A stretch of 39,224 bases of DNA from a virus, in IMG/VR virus record IMGVR_UViG_3300035199_000916, positions 1 through 39,224 of that record. The stretch is one strand, 5' to 3'. Positions 6,654 to 14,526 of the stretch are shown in pieces (the first letter of the stretch is position 1; each line of letters begins with the position of its first letter). A program made the translations under genes and the position numbers. The notes below the pieces were generated by a model. That model ran no database searches. It saw only the letters and a list, made by a program, of their open reading frames with translations, and was not told the origin of the DNA.

Positions 6654-7123
6654 CGATTCATTGCCCCAAATATTTGTTGGTTGTTGTTCCCCTCAAATAC
6701 TACCACTGCTGATGGAAATGGTGCACTATTGTCGCTATCACTAAATTTTAATCGGCCTTTTATAAAATATACTTCGTCTGCTTTCATAATATATTGGTGC
6801 CAATACTTTGTGTCGGTGCGCGCGGGAATAAGCATCACCACTTTGGTACCCTCCTTGCGCGATTCTTCGTAACCCTTCTTAATCCATTTATCAATTCCGC
6901 GGCCGTACGGAGGGTTAACAAAAGCCGTAAAACCTTCCCAATTTTTGAGGAGCCCATCTTCAGCTTCTGTAAAAAAATTAACGCATTTTGTATTGTTACT
7001 GTCGGCGCAAGGATCTAAGTCAAAGGGCCCAAATCTCCAATTTAGTTTGTCAAAAAAATCTTGGGGAGTCTCCCATTCGCCTTTTTGAGATGAAAACATT
7101 ACTACTTGTGTGCTAGCGTTCAT
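6650..7123 (-). CDS. Phage DNA N6-adenine methyltransferase
   Basis: A 157-residue protein of the phage N-6-adenine-methyltransferase (Dam-like) family. WETPQDFFDKLNWRFGPFDLDPCAD at the N-terminus is the family's hallmark start, and NPPYGR at 70-75 is the catalytic (D/N)PPY motif. AVVVFEG near the C-terminus is a typical closing strand. It transfers methyl groups from S-adenosylmethionine to adenine N6 in DNA, possibly protecting phage DNA from host restriction or marking it. No recognition site can be read from the sequence and no cognate restriction gene is present. AGGAAG sits 5 bases before the ATG. It overlaps the dUTPase gene by 11 bases. Confidence 0.9.
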   Translation of the reverse strand: MNASTQVVMFSSQKGEWETPQDFFDKLNWRFGPFDLDPCADSNNTKCVNFFTEAEDGLLKNWEGFTAFVNPPYGRGIDKWIKKGYEESRKEGTKVVMLIPARTDTKYWHQYIMKADEVYFIKGRLKFSDSDNSAPFPSAVVVFEGNNNQQIFGAMNR

Positions 7124-7574
7124 CGGTACTTCCTAACGCTCCATCGGCTCTATTGCTGATTGACAGGGGGTAGTTATATAAACTATCCTCGGTTGTCTCT
7201 GCTGGACGAAAATGTACAACTGGTGTCATGACCAACTGTGCGATTTTATCGCCTGGCTTAAGAGTTTGGCTTTCGACCCCCACATTATGAAGATTAACAA
7301 ATACCTCGCCTTCATAACCAGAATCAATTACACATGCTCCGACAAGAAGCTGGCGCGTTGCAGCCACGCTGGAGCGATTTTTTACCTCCAGCATATATCC
7401 GTGCGGAATAGCAAACTTCAACCCCGTTGGAATAATACGGCTGCTCCTTGTCGCAATGTACATCTTATTGTGGGGACTCACCGGTGAATAAAATACATCG
7501 AGGCCAGCATCTGATGGGTTAGCGCGGGAGGGCGTGAAAGCCGACTCCCGCACCTTTGCATACTCAACTATCAT
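7113..7574 (-). CDS. dut: dUTPase (trimeric dUTP diphosphatase)
   Basis: A 153-residue trimeric dUTPase with all five motifs: I DAGLDVF, II NRSSVA, III GACVIDSGYEGEV, IV GDKIAQLV and V RADGALGSTDER. Motif V departs from the usual RGxGGFGSTG in having RADGALGST. It hydrolyses dUTP to dUMP and diphosphate, keeping uracil out of DNA and feeding dTMP synthesis, together with the dCMP deaminase at 20337-20780. The start chosen is the ATG at 7574, preceded by GGAG; a longer reading from 7622 would overlap most of the upstream gene's end. It overlaps the upstream gene by 11 bases. Confidence 0.95.
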   Translation of the reverse strand: MIVEYAKVRESAFTPSRANPSDAGLDVFYSPVSPHNKMYIATRSSRIIPTGLKFAIPHGYMLEVKNRSSVAATRQLLVGACVIDSGYEGEVFVNLHNVGVESQTLKPGDKIAQLVMTPVVHFRPAETTEDSLYNYPLSISNRADGALGSTDER

Positions 7575-7821
7575 CACCGTCTCCGCCCGAAATAAGGGTA
7601 AAATTCTCGACAACTTCATCAATGTTGTACTTTTGTTTGTAAAGACGATATGCCTTTACAGCTGCTCGGATCTCGTCCGTGTTGAGCCATCCGTTCTCGC
7701 GGAACTCTGAGCGTAGTTCGCGCTTTTGCTCCTGATAAGGTTCGATGCACTCTTCAATAGCGGATAGGGAGCGAATATACTCCTTAACGTATTGCTTTTT
7801 CTCTTCGTATGTTGTGGCCAT
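7564..7821 (-). CDS. Small charged protein of unknown function
   Basis: An 85-residue, mostly helical, charged protein starting MATTYEEKKQYVKEYIRSL and ending in GGDGDDS. The ATG at 7821 has an excellent AGGAGGG site 5 bases upstream; an upstream in-frame start at 7854 lies in the promoter region and is rejected. No motif is recognised. It is the first gene of the operon that runs through dUTPase to the sigma-like gene, and its acidic C-terminus overlaps the dUTPase start. Confidence 0.75.
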   Translation of the reverse strand: MATTYEEKKQYVKEYIRSLSAIEECIEPYQEQKRELRSEFRENGWLNTDEIRAAVKAYRLYKQKYNIDEVVENFTLISGGDGDDS

Positions 7822-7844
7822 TAAGCCCTCCTGTTTACTTATAA

Positions 7845-7873
7845 AATATAACATTAGAACTCATTAAAGTCAA
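7845..7873 (-). promoter_or_regulatory. Sigma-70 promoter of the nucleotide operon
   Basis: TTGACT, 17 bases, TATATT, with TGT directly before the -10 box (extended -10). It lies between the stop codon of the ClpP-like gene and the first operon gene and should drive the overlapping genes from 7821 down to 4445. Confidence 0.8.
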
Positions 7874-7881
7874 GTGTTTTC

Positions 7882-8487
7882 TTACTTAAACTTGAAATTA
7901 ACTTTGGTTTCGATTTTCATTTCTGGGATGTGCAAGTGATTGGCAACGTTGTGTTTCTTTGCTTCGTCAGCGTCTAAAAACCAATCCGCATGGCCCTTCT
8001 CGTGAATCATGTCAAGAAAATAATCTTTATGGTGGCCACAATTCTCTGCCATCATTTGATATACTTTCTGATTTAATCTCTCGGTCTCTTCTGCGCCTGC
8101 CTTTATCTCTTCTATCTTGCCCCAATTCATCGAACTAACATCGTGAATCATAACTGTGGCATCGGGATCCATATAGCGGCGCCCTTCCGCACCAAAGCTA
8201 AATAAGATAGCACCGCAAGACATGGCTTTTCCTTGCACGATAGTAGCTATAGGAACCTTTGAATGTCTAATATCTGATATCATTGACATTAAACTATACA
8301 CTTGTCCACCATAGCTATCAATGATAACGGGTACTACGGGTTGGCCTGTGTTTTGTGCTTTCATCATTAGAGTGGTGAACTCTTTGGCTGCTGGCTCATC
8401 AAATTTGCGCACCCGAATAATAGTTGGCAGATCATCGATTAAGTTGGGCTCTTTTAAAAGTGGACTAAAATATTTTATTACATTCAT
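7882..8487 (-). CDS. ClpP-like serine protease paralogue B, intact triad
   Basis: A 201-residue ClpP-family protein. IIDSYGGQVYSL at 56-66 is the handle-strand region, Ser90 lies in GKAMSCG, His115 in VMIHDVSS, and Asp168 in HADWFLDADEA, so the Ser-His-Asp triad looks complete. It differs much from paralogue A (2603-3265), which is not a recent copy. The C-terminus ends in a basic strand (KIETKVNFKFK). It starts 3 bases after the DNA polymerase III alpha stop codon, without a strong Shine-Dalgarno site, so translation is probably coupled. It may form mixed rings with paralogue A or with host Clp proteins; this is inference. Confidence 0.9.
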   Translation of the reverse strand: MNVIKYFSPLLKEPNLIDDLPTIIRVRKFDEPAAKEFTTLMMKAQNTGQPVVPVIIDSYGGQVYSLMSMISDIRHSKVPIATIVQGKAMSCGAILFSFGAEGRRYMDPDATVMIHDVSSMNWGKIEEIKAGAEETERLNQKVYQMMAENCGHHKDYFLDMIHEKGHADWFLDADEAKKHNVANHLHIPEMKIETKVNFKFK

Positions 8488-8490
8488 GAA

Positions 8491-11400
8491 TTACCCTAAC
8501 TGTCTAAATGTTCTGCCGATGGCATAGGTACTAAATCCCCAATTAGGATCATACTTCAAATTAGCCATATATGGTCGGTTCAGGTGTATCCGATCTTTTT
8601 CTGGTTTCACTCCCCAGCATCTAATTCTCGTTAGTTCGTTGTTGGAATCAATCACCTCAACAATCCAGTAAAGCTTACCATTCTTAGTTTTTCTCGGAAC
8701 AATCTTGCGTGGAATAAACCAGCACAGCTGGAGACTAGGATCAAACTCAGAGATAGGGGGCACAAACTTTTCTTGAAGCTTTACAATGGTCTCTGGGCTA
8801 ATAACTAAGTTCATCGGAAAAATGCCAGTCAGGTCGGTCTTGAACTGGATGATCTCTTCTTCGGTAAAGTCTCCTTCGGGCCTGTAGAGTTCTAAATTTT
8901 CGTTAAACTTCTTTAGGCTTTTGGGGCGCTCAACAACGCAAGCGGACCAGAAATGCTTACGCCCAGTAAACCTATCGTCCACTATATTATCAAGGGCTCC
9001 CCCTCGACATAGCGCATCGAGTGCTTTCTTGTTCAGCTTGCTGTATGACACCCCTTCACGAAACAACAGATCCTCTGCGTTCATGAATGGGCGATTATCC
9101 AACACTTGCTCGATGGCTGCCATTCCAAGTCCTTTGATAGACGTGAGTGGTTGAATGAGGGTCTTTCCATCCTCGCTGATTTCCCAGACGGTGCCCGATT
9201 CATTAATATCCAGAGGTGCAATATCAAAACCATACTGCTTCGCAATATTGATTGCCTTCTCCTTGCGCGTTTCAGGCTCCTTATCCAGAAATGCTGCCAT
9301 CCATTCTGCAGGGTAGTAATTCCACAACCATGCACACTGAAAAGAAATGATGCTGTAGGAGACTGCGTGCGACTTATTAAAGCCGTACCCCGAGAAGAAT
9401 TCAAACTTATCCCACACTGACTGTGCCTCGGAGCGCGCAATACCCTTCTGACTACATCCTGCAATGAACTTATCATGCAGCTTGGCCTTGACACTCCCCT
9501 TACCAGTGCCCTTCTTGGTCAGCACCTTGCGGAGCATGTTGCCTTCATCGAGCGTAAGGCCCCCCAGCTTGTGGGCGAGGAGGGCGATCTGTTCTTGAAA
9601 GATAAGGAAGCCAAAGGTCTCTTCTGTGATCTCACGCGATTCATCTGTCAAGTATTTGATATAGTGAGGGCTCTCCTTGGCCTCTACATATTCATCATGC
9701 ACGTTGGCTGACAAAGGGCCTGGTCGATAGATAGAGGTGATGGCCGATACATCAATAATGTTGTGAGGCCTTACACGCGTACAGAATTTCTGGGCCCCTT
9801 GTTCTGTAAATTGGAAGATGCCGGCCCACTTGCCTGCATGAAAGATGTTCTCATATACTTCTTGGTTCTCCAAATCAATTACGTCTGGATGAAGGTGGGT
9901 ATTGTAATACTCTCGTACCTCTGCGAATGTTGGTTCTTTGATATCGTGGTGCCGACGGAGGATGTGCTCGATGCATCCCTCCATCATCTTCAATGTCGAA
10001 AGCCCCAGCAGATCGAACTTAATGAACCCCATGGGCTCCAGATGGCGAACGTTCTGTCCTTCTGCCCAAGGGGCCTGCCGGACGCCTCCTGAATTAATAA
10101 GGGGCATGTTCTTATCGAGATTCTCTGCAATTACAACTCCGCCAGCATGGCGCGAGCATGAACGAACCTGACCCACGAGGCCCTCCACGTGTGTCTTCAC
10201 TGCTGGATGCTGTGCGAGATACTTCTGAAGTGACGGAGAGAATTCCATGACTTCTTCCCAGGTGGGCGCATAGACCCCCGCCTTGATGCCGTGCTTCTTT
10301 TTCGCTTCCGGTAGTGCTTCCCGCATCATGATAGAGGTGACTGTGTTGACCTCCGTAAAGGGAATGTTGTAAAGCTTTGAAATATCTTTGATGAGGGACT
10401 TAAGTTGCAGAGTGTTCCAATTTGAAATGGGGGCGACACAATCTTCTCCCCACATTTCTACCAGCTTTTCTTTAAGAGTCATGCTGTCCGACACATCATA
10501 GTCGATATCGGGATAATCTGTGGCGTCTGATCGCAGAAAGCGAGAGAACAAGAGGCCATGGCGGATCGGATCCACTTGAGTAACACCCAACGCATACGCA
10601 ACCAAGGAGCCCGCAGCGGAGCCGCGGCCAGGGCCTGGAAGCATCATGTCGGTTGCCACATCAACGATGGATTTCATCGTCAGAAAATATTTGGAGAACC
10701 CTCGATCATCAATAACTCCTAGCTCCCGTCGTAACCGATCCGTATATTCTTTGTTGGTGTGTAGCCCACGCTCTTTCAAGCCTTCAAGTGCGTACTGCAC
10801 AAGCGCCTGTGTTGCTGTATAGCCTGCTGGGACAACAAACTCTGGCAAGCGTACAGTGTTATCGGGTAAAAACGTTTCAACTCGCTCATGAGCAATTCGA
10901 TGTGTCTCTTCAATGCTCTCCAAAATGACTGCATCATCATATTCAAAACCACACGACTTTGCATATTGCTTGTAGCTAGCCCACATCTGGTCGCCATTCT
11001 TTGGATACAATTCATATCCGATCTCTTCAACGCCTGCGGGAAGTTGCGACTCTTCTTCGGCCCACGATGGGCGCCCTTTGCCAAGCCACCCAAGGCGCTT
11101 ATAAAGTTCGCGGTCCTTCCAAGCATCAGGGTTGGGATAATGACTATCAGCTGTCGTAATCAGCTTGACTCCAAACTCTTGTGCGACCTGAATGATATGT
11201 TGATTTAGTTCATGTTGCTCTTTGATGTTGTTCCACTGAATCTCGGCGTACCATCGATCTCCGAAGATATCTACCATACGTTCTGTAGTGGCGCGCATTG
11301 CCTCCAGGACGGCTCCGGGCCCTTCCTCCCGGTTCTCCCAGTAGTTGCCAGCGTAAACGCCTCCTAGGCATGCTGACGCCGCGATAATGCCCTCGTTGTA

Positions 11401-11919
11401 CTTCTCTAGGAGCGCATAGTCAATGCGCGGATACCGATAGAAATTCTCAGCTTTATAGCTCTCCGACACCAGCTTGAACAGATTATTTAGGCCCGTCTGA
11501 TTCTGTGCTATCAGAATGAGGTGTCGGCGCCGGCGGAGAATATCTTGCGTCTTTTTGCTATTGCCCTCGTCTTCCACGGTGGCGCCTGATTGTTCATCCT
11601 TTTTGATGGAGCGCGCGCGCTTCTTATCTTCCATGCCTTTATCATATGCCTCTTTCCATTCGGCGATGGACGGTGTGAAGTAGGCCTCACAACCAAAGAT
11701 GGGTTTAAAGTCCTTTCCTTCTGCTTTCATCTTCTTGGCATGTAGCACCTGATATGCGAGGCCATTCATATTGCCGTGATCTGTTAGGGCCAGGGCACTA
11801 CAACCATTCTCATATGCGAAGTCCATGTGTGCCTGCGGATATCCGATGGCATCAAAAATTGAACCTGCCACGCTATGTGCATGCAAGCCAACAAATTTAA
11901 TTTTGGGTTGATTTCTCAC
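8491..11919 (-). CDS. dnaE: DNA polymerase III alpha subunit (C-family replicative polymerase)
   Basis: A 1142-residue bacterial-type DnaE. Residues 1-270 form a PHP domain with all nine usual metal positions present: His13, His15, Asp23, His48, Glu78, His133, Cys184, Asp258 and His260. The palm has PGRGSAAGS at 430-438 and YPDIDYD with Asp473 and Asp475, the catalytic pair; HAGGVVIA follows, and a C-terminal OB-like region ends the protein. It is near the length of bacterial DnaE. The GTG at 11919 has AAGGAG 5 bases upstream; a longer TTG reading from 11970 is less likely. The gene overlaps the membrane-protein gene by 23 bases. Phages more often carry A- or B-family polymerases, so a full DnaE is notable. 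No clamp or clamp loader is in the window. Confidence 0.95.
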   Translation of the reverse strand: MRNQPKIKFVGLHAHSVAGSIFDAIGYPQAHMDFAYENGCSALALTDHGNMNGLAYQVLHAKKMKAEGKDFKPIFGCEAYFTPSIAEWKEAYDKGMEDKKRARSIKKDEQSGATVEDEGNSKKTQDILRRRRHLILIAQNQTGLNNLFKLVSESYKAENFYRYPRIDYALLEKYNEGIIAASACLGGVYAGNYWENREEGPGAVLEAMRATTERMVDIFGDRWYAEIQWNNIKEQHELNQHIIQVAQEFGVKLITTADSHYPNPDAWKDRELYKRLGWLGKGRPSWAEEESQLPAGVEEIGYELYPKNGDQMWASYKQYAKSCGFEYDDAVILESIEETHRIAHERVETFLPDNTVRLPEFVVPAGYTATQALVQYALEGLKERGLHTNKEYTDRLRRELGVIDDRGFSKYFLTMKSIVDVATDMMLPGPGRGSAAGSLVAYALGVTQVDPIRHGLLFSRFLRSDATDYPDIDYDVSDSMTLKEKLVEMWGEDCVAPISNWNTLQLKSLIKDISKLYNIPFTEVNTVTSIMMREALPEAKKKHGIKAGVYAPTWEEVMEFSPSLQKYLAQHPAVKTHVEGLVGQVRSCSRHAGGVVIAENLDKNMPLINSGGVRQAPWAEGQNVRHLEPMGFIKFDLLGLSTLKMMEGCIEHILRRHHDIKEPTFAEVREYYNTHLHPDVIDLENQEVYENIFHAGKWAGIFQFTEQGAQKFCTRVRPHNIIDVSAITSIYRPGPLSANVHDEYVEAKESPHYIKYLTDESREITEETFGFLIFQEQIALLAHKLGGLTLDEGNMLRKVLTKKGTGKGSVKAKLHDKFIAGCSQKGIARSEAQSVWDKFEFFSGYGFNKSHAVSYSIISFQCAWLWNYYPAEWMAAFLDKEPETRKEKAINIAKQYGFDIAPLDINESGTVWEISEDGKTLIQPLTSIKGLGMAAIEQVLDNRPFMNAEDLLFREGVSYSKLNKKALDALCRGGALDNIVDDRFTGRKHFWSACVVERPKSLKKFNENLELYRPEGDFTEEEIIQFKTDLTGIFPMNLVISPETIVKLQEKFVPPISEFDPSLQLCWFIPRKIVPRKTKNGKLYWIVEVIDSNNELTRIRCWGVKPEKDRIHLNRPYMANLKYDPNWGFSTYAIGRTFRQLG

Positions 11920-12208
11920 TGTTTCTCCTTGAAAGTTTGATCCAAATTCCCCACAAAACAGGGACTGCAACTGGGTGAAGACACAGAAGCCAGCTTACCG
12001 GTGCTCCTGTCAAAAACCATAGGTTAACATTCTTTCCGAGCCATATAAACATGAGCGGAAAAAGGACATCCTCGATGATTTCCCATCCTATAATGATAAT
12101 TACGAGAGCGAACCCGTGTTCCTTTAAAGTATCCAGCAAGCGCCCTGGATGGAAATGATGCAATTTATGTTTAAGCCGGTGAACGATCCACCTAAATGCC
12201 CTCTTCAT
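11897..12208 (-). CDS. Small membrane protein upstream of DNA polymerase III alpha
   Basis: A 103-residue protein with a basic, His-rich N-terminus (KRAFRWIVHRLKHKLHHFHPGR) and two transmembrane segments, FALVIIIIGWEIIEDVLFPLMFIW and about 72-93 (SWLLCLHPVAVPVLWGIW). The charged E-x-x-E-D pair in the first segment and the C-terminal basic tail suggest an inner-membrane protein with both ends inside. Start overlaps the upstream gene by 4 bases (ATGA). It lies just downstream of a promoter and shares the transcript of the polymerase. No known family can be named; a holin role is conceivable but not supported. Confidence 0.75.
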   Translation of the reverse strand: MKRAFRWIVHRLKHKLHHFHPGRLLDTLKEHGFALVIIIIGWEIIEDVLFPLMFIWLGKNVNLWFLTGAPVSWLLCLHPVAVPVLWGIWIKLSRRNSEKSTQN

Positions 12209-13092
12209 TTTTCATCCTCAATATAAGGTATTTTAACGTGTTCGTGGGCTTTTGTCAAGGGATCTATAGGTTTTTCTATAGAAAACTCAGAGGCTAAAAA
12301 ATCTGCGTAGCCGTTCCATGTTGATATGTCATAGTGCCAATTAAGATTGATCGTCGTCGCTTCGCTCTCGCTCACCTGTTCGAATACCGTCTGGAAATCG
12401 AAGTGGCGGGCGCTCCATCTCTGGTTCAGGGGCCTCTTCTGGCTCGGGTATTGGGTATTGGGTGAAGGGGGTAAATATTCCCTTGTTGTTTGCTTGTTTA
12501 CCGAACGTCTGCATTGTTTAAAATCGTCTCCTGTGAATGTGAATGCTATTGGTTTGTTGTTTTTGACAGTTTCGCCGTCATAGCTTAAAAAAAAGTTGTG
12601 GGTTTTATGAGAAATGAGGTGCCGGTGGGCCCTCACACTATAAATGTCATACACTGACATGGGAAAAGAAACATAATATTTGTCCGGTGTTATCCATTGC
12701 GAAATTTTAAATGCCACCTTCCAAGCTGAATATGCTCCATATAATACTGACCATCCATAGGAATCACGACGGTCGCGATCTTTTGGATGGATGGGTACAT
12801 AATAAATAGGTATTTCTTTGCGTTCTTCCGAATTAAACTGGCGAGGACGAGAATAATATACCGGGTCATATGTCCATTCCCCTACCACACTTCTCACAAC
12901 TGGCGCCAAGTCTTTATTTGCCACAATCCAAATTGTATTACAGCCTGCCATGGCGCATTCAAATACAGATTTCTGAATTGCATTGAAGCCGGGACAAAGC
13001 GGAAGAAGTATCTCCGGGGTTGGCATCTCAAAATCAGTCTTAAGATTTGCTACCGGAATGATACCTGCTAAATGAATCTTTGGCCGGCTCAC
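12205..13092 (-). CDS. Putative nucleotidyltransferase-like protein
   Basis: A 295-residue protein. The N-terminus (KIHLAGIIPVANLKTDF...LPLCPGFNAIQKSVFECAMAGC) looks like the first Rossmann-like segment of sugar-nucleotide transferases, including a spot where a partly degenerate nucleotide loop is expected. IWIVANKDLAPVV and KYYVSFPMSVYDIY follow as later strands; the latter occupies the place of the metal-binding Asp segment. The C-terminal 80 residues are low in recognisable motifs. The GTG start overlaps the preceding gene by 4 bases (GTGA). Assignment to the NTP-transferase fold is inference from pattern; no substrate can be proposed. Confidence 0.65.
   Translation of the reverse strand: MSRPKIHLAGIIPVANLKTDFEMPTPEILLPLCPGFNAIQKSVFECAMAGCNTIWIVANKDLAPVVRSVVGEWTYDPVYYSRPRQFNSEERKEIPIYYVPIHPKDRDRRDSYGWSVLYGAYSAWKVAFKISQWITPDKYYVSFPMSVYDIYSVRAHRHLISHKTHNFFLSYDGETVKNNKPIAFTFTGDDFKQCRRSVNKQTTREYLPPSPNTQYPSQKRPLNQRWSARHFDFQTVFEQVSESEATTINLNWHYDISTWNGYADFLASEFSIEKPIDPLTKAHEHVKIPYIEDEK
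12230..12258 (-). promoter_or_regulatory. Sigma-70 promoter inside gene end, for membrane protein and DNA polymerase III alpha
   Basis: TTGACA, 17 bases, TAAAAT; the spacer ends in CGT. It lies in the last codons of the nucleotidyltransferase-like gene, 22 bases before the membrane-protein start, and should drive the polymerase and ClpP paralogue B. Confidence 0.65.
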
Positions 13093-13970
13093 CAGTACCT
13101 CAAAAATCTATCGTAGGCCATACAAGCTGCTGGTAAATCTTTGAGGAGATCTTCTTCGCCAATTTTCGCAATCGATATATTGCCGGCTTGTGGTGTATTC
13201 TCATTTTGTTTCCTGTTTGTTTCGCGATAAATGCTAGTTGTTCTAAATTTGTAGTGTTTTGGGTTTCCTGCTGTTGTGTATCCATGTGCAAATAATCCTT
13301 TCATTCCTCTTGATTCCATTTCGTGAACAACTTTAAACCTTGCCATTGTTTCGGAGAAATCAAAATCTGATAACTGTTTTTTATTTAAGATTGAGACAGC
13401 ACAAGCATCTTTAACAGGAGTATTTCCATCAATACGGTCGGAAGAATAAAACCATATCTCCCTAACAAAATCATCCGATGTTTTAATGTAGTCAATTTGA
13501 TGTTTGCCGCCTTTATTGAACGCAATATAATCATAACATATGTATCTATCCTCGTCAAGTCCTTTTTGGGTCGTAAAACCACTGCTTTTCGCATCTCCAA
13601 AATATACGCACTCATTAAACTTAAATTCCATTATCTTAGAATATTCGTTGGAGCACACGATTCTCTCACCATCGTATCTTATACTGTGACACAAGTTGGA
13701 GAGGGGAGCATTACCATCAAGAGACAACAAGAAAAGCAATCTTTCCCAGAGAAGCTCTTTAGTAATGCCGACATTCTTTTCGCCCCCAAACGTCGTTAAA
13801 CTTTTTGCAGCTCCAGGAATTTTAAGACAAGATAAGTCCAGCGCTGGTTCTAAATAATCAAACCGGAAGGGCTTTCGCTCCTCGGCAAAAAAAATGGGAT
13901 ATTTGTTACTGAATGCATACAAAACTGCCGATAATGAACTACCAATTACTATTTTGTTGTACTCAATCAA
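13089..13970 (-). CDS. Unknown protein with possible dinucleotide-binding N-terminus
   Basis: A 293-residue protein. The start (EYNKIVIGSSLSAVLYAFSN then YPIFFAEE) has a strand, a Gly/Ser-rich loop, a helix and a second strand ending in Glu, as in FAD- or NAD-binding Rossmann folds, but the loop reads GSSLSA instead of GxGxxG. The remainder gives no motif. The TTG start at 13970 is preceded by AAGGAAG and overlaps the metalloprotease stop region by 8 bases. It is coupled to the nucleotidyltransferase-like gene by a 4-base overlap, so the two probably act together. The cofactor idea is inference. Confidence 0.65.
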   Translation of the reverse strand: MIEYNKIVIGSSLSAVLYAFSNKYPIFFAEERKPFRFDYLEPALDLSCLKIPGAAKSLTTFGGEKNVGITKELLWERLLFLLSLDGNAPLSNLCHSIRYDGERIVCSNEYSKIMEFKFNECVYFGDAKSSGFTTQKGLDEDRYICYDYIAFNKGGKHQIDYIKTSDDFVREIWFYSSDRIDGNTPVKDACAVSILNKKQLSDFDFSETMARFKVVHEMESRGMKGLFAHGYTTAGNPKHYKFRTTSIYRETNRKQNENTPQAGNISIAKIGEEDLLKDLPAACMAYDRFLRYW

Positions 13971-14502
13971 CCGACTTCCTTAGCCCAGAGGCATCAAAGC
14001 CGCCAAGATACCAGTTGGGGTGCATTATATGATATTTCTGACTGTAATGCATCCATCCCAATGCGTGTCCTAATTCGTGTTCTACGACTCTCTGCTTACG
14101 CACTTCTTTGGGGTATATAAAAATTTTCGCCTTTGCAATATTCAATGTTCCCGTCACCGTATAAATTCTTGTGGCGGCTATGTGTTTGGGATCAATATTG
14201 CCTTCAGGTAGTGTCATTATAATTTCGCCATACTTAGGTTCCATGCAGTTTATATTATAATCCATCATCATTCCATCAAATTCATATCCTAACATCTCCC
14301 AATATTTAACCGCCTTCTGTACTCTAAGAATCGAAAGTTTTGTGCTGTTGCAAATCCTTATCGTGGGGTTTGCTTTCCATGTCGCTTTCTGCGTCGGGGA
14401 GCCTACCGCAAATGTTTCAATAACAGATATGTTTTTAACGGTGTATAACGACTCTTCTTGAGGAACAAAACAACTTAACAATATAGCCAAGAGCAAACCC
14501 AT
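13963..14502 (-). CDS. Matrixin-like zinc metalloprotease, probable lipoprotein
   Basis: A 179-residue protein. VVEHELGHALGWMH holds the extended zinc motif HExxHxxGxxH (His142, Glu143, His146, His152), and IMHP with Met160 is the Met-turn, together marking a metzincin of the matrixin type. The N-terminus MGLLLAILLSC is a short hydrophobic segment ending in Cys11, which reads as a lipobox (LLSC), although the usual basic n-region is absent. Thus the enzyme may be exported and lipid-anchored. It follows the amidase endolysin by 24 bases, which suggests a part in lysis or envelope attack; a role in preventing superinfection is possible. An in-frame stop immediately upstream fixes the start region. 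No strong Shine-Dalgarno site is seen. Confidence 0.85.
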   Translation of the reverse strand: MGLLLAILLSCFVPQEESLYTVKNISVIETFAVGSPTQKATWKANPTIRICNSTKLSILRVQKAVKYWEMLGYEFDGMMMDYNINCMEPKYGEIIMTLPEGNIDPKHIAATRIYTVTGTLNIAKAKIFIYPKEVRKQRVVEHELGHALGWMHYSQKYHIMHPNWYLGGFDASGLRKSVD

Positions 14503-14526
14503 GTATTAATTAGGGAAAATCTAAAA

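Noticed and set aside
9081-9494. 137-residue minus-strand ORF inside DNA polymerase III alpha
   Set aside because: Out-of-frame shadow of a strongly conserved gene; no start signal and no recognisable motif. The plus-strand ORFs over the same gene are rejected likewise.
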